This document shows, piece after piece, positions 25,532 to 36,300 of a DNA stretch of 64,000 nucleotides. The position numbers and the translations under genes are program-made. Positions within the stretch are counted from its first letter, which is position 1. Each line of letters opens with the position of its first letter. Below the pieces are notes generated by a model. It was given only the letters and a program-made list of their open reading frames with translations. It searched no databases and was not told the origin of the DNA. Source of the stretch: G965232465 sp965232465 (GTDB taxonomy: Bacteria > Pseudomonadota > Alphaproteobacteria > JAQWUY01); the NCBI GenBank assembly GCA_965232465.1, contig OZ246977.1:2170001-2234000 (forward strand), given 5' to 3'.

Positions 25532-25956
25532 ATTTTATGCAGTTAATAAAAAAAATCTTTTTAAAAAATACAGAAATCAATACAAATGATTATCAGCAGC
25601 GTGCTGTTAATTATATAGAAGAGCAAATATTAATTCTTGATGAACTTTATCACATAGTAAAAGGGAGTTGCCCACCTGAAGCCACATCTGCACAGTGTAC
25701 TTTTAAATATTACCATGATTCTAATGATAATAGTTATGGTATAAAGAAAACTTTTAGTTATAATATAAAAAATGAAAACATATCAACATGGCTAGATGAA
25801 GAATTATCAGAGAATGTTGTAGACTTGGTTTATAAACTTCATACAATAATGAAAGAACATACAGGTGAGGACTGGAATGAGTTTACATTATTTATAGAAG
25901 AAAATGGAAAAGCAAGGAACAAATTTAAATATTCGATGAATAAGGGACTGACCTAG
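25528..25956 (+). CDS. Probable YezG-like (DUF600) immunity protein
   Basis: The 142-residue acidic protein overlaps the toxin stop by ATGA and has a perfect AGGAGG ribosome site, so it is translationally coupled. Its plan matches the YezG family: an N-terminal helix pair, a middle strand region with polar repeats, VVDLVYKLHTIMKEHTGEDW, then WNEFTLFIEENGKARNKFKYS at the end, corresponding to W-x-x-x-T-L-x-x-x-x-x-GKF in the family. YezG neutralises the YeeF nuclease in Bacillus, which agrees with the nuclease type upstream. The family call is by eye and needs a profile search. Confidence 0.7.
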   Translation: MNFMQLIKKIFLKNTEINTNDYQQRAVNYIEEQILILDELYHIVKGSCPPEATSAQCTFKYYHDSNDNSYGIKKTFSYNIKNENISTWLDEELSENVVDLVYKLHTIMKEHTGEDWNEFTLFIEENGKARNKFKYSMNKGLT

Positions 25957-25991
25957 ATACCTATCTAGGAACGAATTATAATTGGGATTGT

Positions 25992-26021
25992 TTGTACCAA
26001 TGCATAAATTGTGTCTATACT
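25992..26021 (+). promoter_or_regulatory. Probable promoter of kdgD-gci
   Basis: TTGTAC at 25992-25997 and TATACT at 26016-26021 are 18 bases apart, about 35 bases before the kdgD start. This separates the sugar-acid genes from the toxin-immunity pair. Confidence 0.5.
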
Positions 26022-26055
26022 GTACATTTATGATTATACAAAGGACTATGACAAC

Positions 26056-26970
26056 ATGCAGCCAAATCAATTAAAGCACCATATATCATCGGGATTACTA
26101 TCTTTTCCTGTAACGCATTTTGACGCACATCTGGAATTTAACCCAAAGTCTTATGCCAATCACTTGGAATGGCTGAACGCATACGATGCAGGGGCATTGT
26201 TTGCCGCCGGGGGTACAGGTGAAATGTTTTCCCTTACCCCTGATGAGATTATCACCGTTGCCACCTACGCTAAGCAAGCAAGTAAAAAACTACCCATTAT
26301 TTCAGGATGTGGCTATGGTACAAAAATGGCGTGTGAAATTGCCATGCAGGTGGAAAAAAATGGGGTGGATGGTATCTTATTGCTCCCCCCCTATTTGACC
26401 GAATGCAGTCAAGACGGTATTTACAACCATGTAAAAGCCGTTTGTAACAGTGTGGGTTTTGGCGTTATTGTATACAATCGTGCCAATGCACAAGTGAATG
26501 CGGATACACTCGAAAAACTAGGGGATGCCTGCCCCAATCTTATTGGCTTTAAGGATGGTACAGGCGATATAAACACCGTACGCAAAATCGTTGCCCGCTG
26601 TGGCGACCGCTTGGCGTACATCGGCGGTATGCCGACCCACGAAGTGTTTGCAGAAGCCTACAATGCTATGCGGGTAACCACCTATTCTTCTGCGGTATTT
26701 AATTTTGTACCGGAAATAGCGTTACAGTTTTATACAGCTATGCGGACAAACGATGCGGACACTATGCACCGATTGTTAAGCGGCTTCTTTTATCCGTTGC
26801 TTGAAATCCGTGACCGTAAGGCGGGATATGCCGTATCCCTTATTAAAGGGGGCGTAAACGCAGTTGGCTTAAACGCAGGTCGTATGCGTCCGCCATTAAC
26901 AAACATCACAGAACAAGAAATGGCAATGTTAAAAGCGTTATTGCACAAACATAATATTCAAACAGTATAA
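26056..26970 (+). CDS. kdgD: 5-dehydro-4-deoxyglucarate dehydratase (KdgD)
   Basis: The 304-residue protein belongs to the DapA/NAL aldolase superfamily: GGTGEMFSLT (residues 52-61), Tyr140 in VIVYNR and the Schiff-base Lys166 in GFKDGTGD. The GFKDGTGD and GEMFSL forms, and the N-terminal LLSFPVTHFD, are those of KdgD. The enzyme dehydrates and decarboxylates 5-keto-4-deoxy-glucarate to alpha-ketoglutarate semialdehyde. The start at 26056 has AAGGA 10 bases upstream. It is followed after 10 bases by gci. Confidence 0.93.
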   Translation: MQPNQLKHHISSGLLSFPVTHFDAHLEFNPKSYANHLEWLNAYDAGALFAAGGTGEMFSLTPDEIITVATYAKQASKKLPIISGCGYGTKMACEIAMQVEKNGVDGILLLPPYLTECSQDGIYNHVKAVCNSVGFGVIVYNRANAQVNADTLEKLGDACPNLIGFKDGTGDINTVRKIVARCGDRLAYIGGMPTHEVFAEAYNAMRVTTYSSAVFNFVPEIALQFYTAMRTNDADTMHRLLSGFFYPLLEIRDRKAGYAVSLIKGGVNAVGLNAGRMRPPLTNITEQEMAMLKALLHKHNIQTV

Positions 26971-26980
26971 GGCAATCCCC

Positions 26981-28120
26981 ATGCACATAACCCATATCGA
27001 CACCTTTATTTTACACCATGATCTGGACCAACCTTTCCAGTCGTCTAATGCACAGTTTAATGCCCGTCGTCATTGTTTGGTGGCGGTGCATTGTGATACT
27101 GGTATTGTGGGATGGGGCGAATGTTTGGGACCTGCGGATATTACCGCAAGTGCGGTACAAATGATGGTGCCGCTGTTAATTGGGGAAAATCCATTACAGA
27201 TTGAACCTTTATGGACAAAATTATACAACCAATTCCGTGACCCCGGACAAGCGGGGGTTATTATCCAAGCCATCAGTGGCATTGACATAGCCCTGTGGGA
27301 TATTTTCGGTAAACATGTGGATATGCCCATTTATCAGCTGTTAGGCGGGGCATATCGCACCCGCATTCCAGCCTACGCTACTGGGGGATTTCGGGCGGTA
27401 CAAGGGGACAGAATCGATACCCTGTGTCAAGAGATTGAAGGCTATTATAACGAAGGGTTTAAAGCATTTAAAATCAAAATCGGCTTTGGGCTGCAAACAG
27501 ATATTGCCAGCGTCAAAGCCGTCCGTAATATCATCGGTAACAACAGTATATTGATGGTCGATGCCAACCATGGGTACGATGTGGCGGATGCTATACAAGT
27601 GGCAAAGCGTATTGAACAATACAACATAGAATGGTTCGAAGAGCCAATTATTCCCGAATTGCTAAGTGGATACAAACGCATTCGCAATGCGCAAAATATC
27701 CCGGTGGCGGGGGGCGAAACTTGGTACACCAAATGGGGTATGCATCAAGCCATGACCGCCGATGCAGTGGACATATTACAACCAGACATTTGTGGCACAG
27801 GGGGATTTAGCGAATGTAAAAAAATAATTGCCCTATGCGAAGCCCATGGTGTACGCTTGGTACCACATGTATGGGGGACGGGGGTGGCGGTTTCTGCTAG
27901 CCTGCATTTACATGCTATTTTACCCCCAAACCCACCGGCACACGAGGCACGGCAAGCATACATAGAATGTGACCGCACCCACAACCCCTTCCGCCAAGCC
28001 ATATTGCAAACCCCTATTGAACACGAAAACGGTTTCGTAAATGTCCCCACAGAAGCAGGCTTAGGCATCACCATAAATATGGATGCAGTAATGGAATATG
28101 GAATTGTTATACCTAAGTAA
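26981..28120 (+). CDS. gci: D-galactarolactone cycloisomerase, enolase superfamily
   Basis: The 379-residue protein is a mandelate-racemase-type enolase: Lys164-x-Lys166 in FKIKIGFG, metal ligands Asp194 (VDANHGYD), Glu220 (WFEEP) and Glu246 (GGETW), and base His296 in VPHVWGTG. Long stretches such as GWGECLGPA, SGIDIALWDI and FDRTHNPFR-like CDRTHNPFRQA agree with the Agrobacterium cycloisomerase. It would open galactaro-1,4-lactone and isomerise it to 3-deoxy-2-keto-hexarate, the KdgD substrate. Together with kdgD it forms the lower part of galacturonate oxidation. A uronate dehydrogenase is not in the window. Bases 27159-27293 recur at 21488-21622. Confidence 0.88.
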   Translation: MHITHIDTFILHHDLDQPFQSSNAQFNARRHCLVAVHCDTGIVGWGECLGPADITASAVQMMVPLLIGENPLQIEPLWTKLYNQFRDPGQAGVIIQAISGIDIALWDIFGKHVDMPIYQLLGGAYRTRIPAYATGGFRAVQGDRIDTLCQEIEGYYNEGFKAFKIKIGFGLQTDIASVKAVRNIIGNNSILMVDANHGYDVADAIQVAKRIEQYNIEWFEEPIIPELLSGYKRIRNAQNIPVAGGETWYTKWGMHQAMTADAVDILQPDICGTGGFSECKKIIALCEAHGVRLVPHVWGTGVAVSASLHLHAILPPNPPAHEARQAYIECDRTHNPFRQAILQTPIEHENGFVNVPTEAGLGITINMDAVMEYGIVIPK

Positions 28121-28181
28121 AACTATGGTTCATTTTATTGTGGGAAAACAACATATGGGCAATGCGTACTTCGGTCATGAT

Positions 28182-29966
28182 TTAAGATTCCGCTTTAATG
28201 GGCAATTTCACCGCAATATGCACATCTTTTAAGGCTTGGGCGGGTACTACATTCGGCGCCTGCATTAAAGTATCTTGGGCATTTTGGTTTAATGGAAATG
28301 CTGTAATTTGACGGATATTGGGTTCATTTGCCAATAACATCACAATACGATCAATCCCAGGTGCAGCCCCCCCATGTGGGGGGGCACCAAATTTAAATGC
28401 GTTTATCATCCCCGCAAATTTATCGTCGACAAATTGTTGATCGTATCCGGCAATTTCAAACGCTTTGTACATAATTTCCGGTAGGTGATTCCGAATCGCA
28501 CCACTGGATAATTCAAAACCATTACAGACAATATCATACTGATATGCCAAAATATCCAGAGGATCTTGGTTTTTCAATGCCTCCATACCGCCTTGTGGCA
28601 TAGAAAACGGGTTGTGGGAAAAATCAATTTTGCCCAATTCATCATTATATTCGAACATGGGAAAATCGACAATCCAACAAAAATTATATTCTGTGTCCGC
28701 AATTAATCCCAATTCTTCGCCAATCTTGGTGCGTGCTAAACCGGCGAATGTGGCGACTTCTTTTTCGGGACCACAGACAAAAAAGACCGCATCGCCTGTG
28801 CTTACACCAGCATCATCCATAATCATTTGAATACGGTCATCGGACAAATTTTTGGCAATTGGACCGGCGGGACCATCCGCTTTAAATTGAATATATCCCA
28901 GTCCTGCTTGCCCTTCTTTTCTTGCCCAATCATTTAACTTATCAAAGAACGATCGGGGATTTTCTGAGGCATTGGGGGCGGGAATTGCCCGTACAACACA
29001 CCCTTTGGACACCAATTTGGCAAAAATTTTAAAATCTGATCCGGCAAACGCATCAGACACATCGCACATCTCAATCGGATTGCGTAAATCGGGTTTATCA
29101 GACCCATATTTTAACATAGCGGTTTTATAAGCTATACGGGGGAAGGGATATGGGGTAACTGCTTTTCCGTTGGCAAATTCTGTGAACACACCATGTAAAA
29201 CGGGCTCCAACGCATTAAATATATCGTCTTGGGTTACAAACGCCATTTCAAAATCCAATTGATAAAATTCCCCTGGGGAGCGATCTGCCCGTGCATCTTC
29301 GTCACGAAAACAAGGGGCAATTTGAAAATATTTATCGAATCCCGATACCATCAACAGCTGTTTAAATTGTTGGGGGGCTTGTGGCAAAGCGTAAAATTTA
29401 CCAGGGTGTGCACGACTGGGAACAATAAAGTCCCGTGCCCCTTCGGGGGAAGAGGCGGTTAAAATGGGCGTTTGAAATTCCATAAACCCTTGCTTAATCA
29501 TACGATTGCGTAACGATGAAATAACTTTCGACCGTAAAATAATATTGTTGTGCATTTCTTCTGTGCGTAAATCCAAAAAACGATACTTTAATCGCATATC
29601 TTCTGGATATCCCGCATCTTGATTTACGGGAAAAGGTAATGAATCCGCCATTGATTGTACCATAAATTTTTGAATTTGTACTTCAATTTCCCCTGTTGCT
29701 AAGGTATTGTTAATTGTATCTGCACTACGCTTAACAACCATACCTGTAACAGTTACAACAGTTTCATTCGATACACCATCAACGGTGGTAAACAAATCCT
29801 GGCTATTATCAATCACACACTGGGTCAAACCGTATGTGTCGCGCAAGTCCAAAAATAACAAACCCCCATGATCACGGATACGATGTACCCAACCAGACAA
29901 ACGAACAATCTGCCCCGCATGTGTAAGATTAAGTGCATTACAAGTATGTGAACGATATGCGTGCAT
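28182..29966 (-). CDS. aspS: Aspartyl-tRNA synthetase
   Basis: The 594-residue protein has an N-terminal OB-fold (GQIVRLSGWVHRIRDHGG), the class II core with FRDEDARADRSPGEFYQL (motif 2), an inserted GAD domain and the motif 3 region GAAPGIDRIVMLLA. It charges tRNA-Asp, and possibly tRNA-Asn as many bacterial-type enzymes do. AAGGAA precedes the ATG. Gene order gives no operon partner; it converges with gci. Confidence 0.97.
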   Translation of the reverse strand: MHAYRSHTCNALNLTHAGQIVRLSGWVHRIRDHGGLLFLDLRDTYGLTQCVIDNSQDLFTTVDGVSNETVVTVTGMVVKRSADTINNTLATGEIEVQIQKFMVQSMADSLPFPVNQDAGYPEDMRLKYRFLDLRTEEMHNNIILRSKVISSLRNRMIKQGFMEFQTPILTASSPEGARDFIVPSRAHPGKFYALPQAPQQFKQLLMVSGFDKYFQIAPCFRDEDARADRSPGEFYQLDFEMAFVTQDDIFNALEPVLHGVFTEFANGKAVTPYPFPRIAYKTAMLKYGSDKPDLRNPIEMCDVSDAFAGSDFKIFAKLVSKGCVVRAIPAPNASENPRSFFDKLNDWARKEGQAGLGYIQFKADGPAGPIAKNLSDDRIQMIMDDAGVSTGDAVFFVCGPEKEVATFAGLARTKIGEELGLIADTEYNFCWIVDFPMFEYNDELGKIDFSHNPFSMPQGGMEALKNQDPLDILAYQYDIVCNGFELSSGAIRNHLPEIMYKAFEIAGYDQQFVDDKFAGMINAFKFGAPPHGGAAPGIDRIVMLLANEPNIRQITAFPLNQNAQDTLMQAPNVVPAQALKDVHIAVKLPIKAES

Positions 29967-30345
29967 TATACGATTTCCTTAAAATTTAATTCTTATATAT
30001 GTTGTGTACACAAACACTGTATACATATTATACCATTTGTCAAGACAATAGATATAACAATAACATAGGAATATTATAATTTTGTCCAGCGGACACTCAA
30101 TCCCAACTATTCCCCCCTCTCTTTGTTTCATATACAACGACTTGTAATGTAATAAGGATTGATTAAAGTTTTTCATATTATTAAGAATATTCTTTATAAT
30201 CAATGCGTTAAAAAAGGAAAATTTAAGTTGATTTTAGTATACAATATGTATTATTATGGCTGTGTGTGTTTGCATGTTTTATTTTATAAGATATATAAAA
30301 TATATCCGAAATGTAAAATTTGAAGTTATATTAAGGAATCTAGAG
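29967..30345. other. AT-rich intergenic region upstream of the giant adhesin
   Basis: Divergent aspS and adhesin promoters must lie here, but I cannot single out boxes with confidence; TTGATT followed by TATACAAT-like sequence near 30228-30245 is one possibility. A frame on each strand is open but has no protein-like features. No hairpin of note is seen. Confidence 0.4.
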
Positions 30346-33300
30346 ATGAAAAAAATATTGTTGGCAGGTGCCAGTTTACTGGCGTTATCATATACGACGC
30401 CAGCCTTTACAAATGATACAGACAAAGTGGTGAATGCCACGGGTAATTTGGTTATCGACACGATTAACAAAAGGGGTATCTTTGAATGGATTAACGGCGG
30501 GATTGGATATTCGGATAAAACCCTCAGTTGGGATATTACCACTTTTAGTAACCTGTCGGAAACAAAAGACATGGTTACATATTTACAAACTTCTTATAAT
30601 CGCCAGAAATCGGTGAATCGATTACATTTGGGGTTGGGGTATCGTAAACTGATAAACACCACTTCCGCCCCCTTGATTGTCGGGGTCAATGCGTTTTTTG
30701 ATACAAAAGATGGTACCAAGAATATACTTGCCCTTAAATCTTCGGAAAATTTCCAACGCTATAGCATTGGGGCGGAACTGAAAACCGCACGGTTTGATAT
30801 GTCCGCAAACCTATATCGTCGCATTGGTAATAATATTGTCGCTGATAAAAAAGTGTTACAAGGCTGGGATATGACAGCTAAGGGTAATATCCCCAATTAT
30901 GAAAACATATCTGTGGGGATAAATACCTATAAATTCGACGGGGTTGGGAATACAGTCGTTAAGGGCAATAAACTGATTGCCGAATTTAAGCCCAATCCTG
31001 TGATAACAGTGCGGGGCGAATATGACAGACCCAGTGGCGAATCGGCACAGACCGATATATCGGTGGATTTTAAATTGGCATTCGATAAACCCATACAAGA
31101 CCAGATGAAGTCCGCCCCTGTATCCGGTGCAGGTACTGTATGGCATAAACGCTATGACAAGGTCGAGCGGCAATATGATATTAAAACCGCTGAGGCGGAG
31201 TCCACCCCCACATTGCCCGTTGTTAGTGCAGGGACGATTGATTCCAGTAGCGGTAAGACCATAGCATCAGGGGATGGAAAAACCGAAGCCACTGCATTTG
31301 TATTACCAGATAACAATAAATTTGCAATCAAAAAGTTTATTGACGCCCCAACAGATGCGGTAAGAGCAGAGCTAAATAGCAGAACCGCAATCAGCCCAAC
31401 CGTGGCGGTTACTGTAACGGTTATGAGGGGTACCCTTGGCACAGAATTTGCCTTTGAGGACAGTGCAGGAAATCCCATTGATAATATTAAAGATGTGGAT
31501 TATGAAAGTGTGCTTGTGGATAAAACCGGGTCAAATACCGCTGTTTTAAAACTGTCTTATCAGGTGAGTGGCTATGCCCCCCAAGATGTGTTTGTGAAAA
31601 CAACCGAATCGTTTACCGATACAGTAACTATGGGGGATTTGATCGTACCTTATGCATCTGGAAATAAAACGGTAAGTGCCGCCGATATATTGGCCAAATT
31701 AACCGTATCAGGGGGTCAAACGCAAGCATCCGAATGGATGGTTAAAAACCTTACAGATACAGATAATCATGCAAATCTTGCCGTTGCTAGTGGGGGCAAA
31801 ATTCTGACCATATCAGGGGCTATTACAACCAAGACGACGGTTACAGTAAACCTTGCACATCCTAAGTATCAGGATGTCACAAAAACATTCGAACTGTCCA
31901 CAGCAACCGGGGCATTAAATTCTGGCACCCATACAGGGTCAGGAAAATGGGGACAATCGTATACCACCGATTATAAATTAAAAACCTCCGATACAGTGGG
32001 GGATACCACTGTAACATTTGATACAAATGCAGATTTCACCTTTGAGATTGTGGCACCTGCTACCACTGTAAGCGGTTTCACATCGACCACCGCCGGTATT
32101 GTGAATGGGGCATTAACAGGGGCAATTAACGCCAATACGGGGGGGATTATAGGGGCAAACTTGACCAAGAGCGGTACGCTGTTGGTAAAAATTGTCCGCA
32201 AAGCCAAGGGCGGATTACCGCAAATTACAGATTATGCCAACTTACCTGTGGCAAAGCAAACGACCGCCGACCACACAGGGTTTACTGTATCTGCTTCACC
32301 GATTGTATGGGCAACGGCAAGTACAGCGGTACCCTATACGGCAACAAACGCCCCTTTTGGGATTGGCATCGCCACATACACCTTGACAGCGACGGGTACA
32401 ACAGCGGGCAATGCTATAACGATTGCAAGCAATACGGGTGCCATTGCCAAAACCACCCAGAGTGGGGTGGTAAAAGTGAAGATTACCTATGCGGCAAACG
32501 ATAAGTATGAATCTATGACCAGAGATGTAGATGTATCTGTGAATAAGCAAACAATAGCGGACAATACCCTAAGCGTAGCAAACCTTGTTGTAACCTATGT
32601 ATCGGGTAATAAGGTGGTAAGTGCGGCGGATGTGCTGGGGCAATTAACAGCAACAGGCAGTGCCAGAAGCGATTGGACTGTAAAAAGCCTAGTGAAAAAA
32701 GATACGAATTCAAACTTTGACATCGATAGTGGGGGCAAGAGCCTGACCATAAAAGGAACATTCACCACAAGCACAACTGTTACCGTTGTATTTGAAAGCA
32801 CCAAATATACAGATGTATCCAAAGACTTTGAACTGTCCACACGGGCGGCACAGGTGATTGATGGCACCCCGACGGGACTGAGCGGTAAATGGGGTAAGGG
32901 TACTGTTACCCCGGATTATAAATTAGACCTTACAGATCAAGGTCAAACATTTGTTAAAGCAACGGATTACACTTTCTCGGTTGTGCCTAGTAGTGATGGG
33001 GGTAAAGGGGGTAAGGACGCCACCACTGCGGGTATATTTACCAGCAATCCCATTAGTAACGCCAGAACTGGGGCTATTGACACCAGCAAGCTGACCAAAT
33101 CGGGTAAACTGCTGATAAAGATTGTGCGGGCGGCAAAAGGTTCAGGGGCAAATACAGTCGCCGCAGCAACAGAATATGTCAACTTTGATGTAACCAAACA
33201 AGTATTGGGGACGGATGTAACCACCGCCCCAGCGGTGGCAACAGCAACGGGTGAAAGCGGCAAGTGGAAAACCAGTGCCAGTGCCAAAATTAACTTAAAT

Positions 33301-36300
33301 TATACTTTACCGGGGAGTACAGACGAATCGGATTATACTTGGGCAGTAGGCAAAAAATCAGGTGCGGAGCCCGATGGTACCTTGGCTATTGATAGTAGGG
33401 GTGATATTAGTGGGGCGACATCGTCAGGTACAGCAGAAATCACCATAATCGCAAAAGCGAATAACCCAAAATACACAGGGTCGATACGAACAGCGGATTT
33501 TACCATTGCCAAGCAGGTGTTTGGAACGGATGTACTCGCTGCCCCAGCGGTGGCGGCAACAAGCAGTGAAGATGGCAAGTGGAAATCTGATACCAGTGCC
33601 AAAATTGCCTTAAATTATTTCTTGCCGGGGCGTACACCCCCGTCACAATATACTTGGGCAGTCAAAAGTGCAACATCAAGGGGACCCAGCGGTACCTTGG
33701 CTATTGATGCCAGCGGTCACATCAGTGGGGCGACATCCGGCGGTACAGCGGAAATCACCATAACCGCAAAAGCGGCTAACAAAAAGTATTCTGGGGCAAT
33801 GCGTACAGCGGACTTTGTTATCCAAAAACAAACAGCGACGGGGACACTGAGCGTAGCCAATGTTGTTGTACCCTATTCCTCTGGCGATAAAGCGGTAAGC
33901 ACCGCCGATATTGAGAGTCAATTATCTGTAACAGGTACCCAAAAAAGCGATTGGAAATTAAAAAGCTTAGCGGATACAGATACCATTGGAGCTAGTACAT
34001 TGGTTATTGCTGGTGACAAAAAGAGGTTGACCATCAAAAAGCAAATCACCACGCCCACCACCATTACCGCTGTATTTGAAAGCACCAAATATGAAGATAA
34101 GAGCGATACCTTTGAACTGTCCACACGGCTATCACAGGTGATTGATGGCACCCCCACAGGGGTATCTGCTAAATGGGGCAAGGGTACTGTTACCCCGGAT
34201 TATAAATTAAAAAACAGAGATGCGGGGCAACCCTTTGATAAAGCGACCGATTATACCTTCTCAGTTGTTGCAGCGGGGACCACTGTAAATGGTTTTACAT
34301 CGACCACCGCAAATATATTTACCAGCAATCCCATTAGTAACAATAAAACCGGGGAAATTGATAGCAGCAAACTGGTCAAATCGGGGACATTGTTAATAAA
34401 AATTGTACGGGCGGCAAAAGGTTCAGGGGCAGGTGCAGTCCCCGAAGCGACAGAATATGTTAACTTTACTGTGAATAAGCAAGTGTTCGGCACGGGGGCG
34501 AATGCGGATGTAAAAACTGTACCGACTGTATCGTTGGCAAATGGGGATGATACCAAGTGGAAAACCGGTACTGCCACCAAGTTTGATATGGCATATACCA
34601 CCCTGCCATTTCGTCTATCGGCGGATGATTTTACTTGGGAAGTGGCTGGAAAATCAGGGGCTGCCCCCAGCGGGTCCCTAGCCATTGATAAAGATGGGAA
34701 AATCAGCGGGGCAACATCGGCTGGTACGGTGGTTATTACGATCAAGGCAAAAACTTCTGATGAAAAATACGCAGGGCAATTTACCCTAGTGGACTTTGCC
34801 ATTACCAAGCAAAAGACGACGGATACCCTGAGTGCAGCCAATCTGGTAATACCATATGGCAGTGGCACTGTACCGGTAAATGCGGCGGCGATACTGGGAA
34901 AACTGTCTGTAACAAGCACAGGCACCGCCCAAACGCAAAAATCCGATTGGCAAATTAAGAGCGTAGCCGACACAGATAATCATGGGAAACTTGCGGTTGC
35001 CAATGATGGCAAGAGCCTAAGCATAAGCGGGGTAATTGGTCCCTCTACGACTGTAACGGTTGTATATGAAGACAAAAACAACAAATATGCGGATGAGACA
35101 AAAACCTTTGAACTCTCGACCGGTGCGGGTACATTAAGTACGGCTACCCGTACGGGGTCAGGAAAATGGGGGAAAACATTCACCACTGATTATAAGTTAA
35201 AAACTTCTGATACAGTGGGGGATGTGTCTGCAACATTCAATCTAAACACAGATTACACCTTTTCTATTGTGGCACCTGCTACGACTGTAACGGACTTCAC
35301 ATCGACCACTAATGGTATTGTAAATGGTGCATTAACGGGGGCGATTGGCATCAGAAATGGGGCGATTGATGGAACCAAACTGACCAAATCAGGGAAATTG
35401 TTAATAAAAATTGTCCGGGCGGCAAAAAGCGGATTGCCCGCATTAACCACATATCAAAACTTTGATGTGCACAAGCAAACAGCTGCTGACCACACCGGGT
35501 TTAGCGTATCGGCTGGGGCTATTACATGGAACACAAATAGCCAAACGGTTACCTATACGGAAAATGCCAGCAAACCTACGGGTATTGGCACCGCCACATA
35601 CGCCTTGACACGGACGGGGACGACCGCTGGGGCGACCACAGGGGGCAATGCTATCACGGTGGCATCGAGCGATGGTAAGATTGCAAAAACTGCCCAGAGT
35701 GGGGTGGTAAAAGTGAAGATTACCTATGCAGCGAATGATAAGTATGAATCTATTACCAAGGATGTGGACGTATCCATCGGTAAACAGACAGCGACGGCAA
35801 ATACCCTAAGCGTCGCACCTATTGTTGTACCATATATAACCGGTACCTCCAGCGATCAGACAGTGCGTGCGGTCGATGTACTACTTAAATTATCTGTATC
35901 AAGCGGCAGTGCCAAAAACGATTGGAGCGTTAAGAGCCTAGCGGATACAGATGGCATTGGCAGCAGTAAGTTGATTATCAGTAATGACAAAAAGAGTATG
36001 ACCATCAAAGGGGAAATCCCCACATCTACCACTGTTACAGTTGTATTTGAGAGCACCAAATATAAAGATGTGACCAAAACCTTTGAACTGTCCACAGCGG
36101 CAGGAAAAATGAGCACTGACACCCCTACGGGGGCAGGAAAGTGGGGGAAAGCCTACACAACGGATTATAAGTTAAAAACTTCTGATGCAGTGGGGAGTAA
36201 AACCGCCACTTTTACAACAGGTAGCAGTGGCGATTTTACATTTTCGATTGTAGCCGCTGGTGGGGATGATGGCAGTAATCTGACACAAACCACCGCAGAT

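Noticed and set aside
29979..30203. Minus-strand frame upstream of aspS
   Set aside because: Very AT-rich composition, no ribosome site, no protein-like pattern; treated as intergenic.
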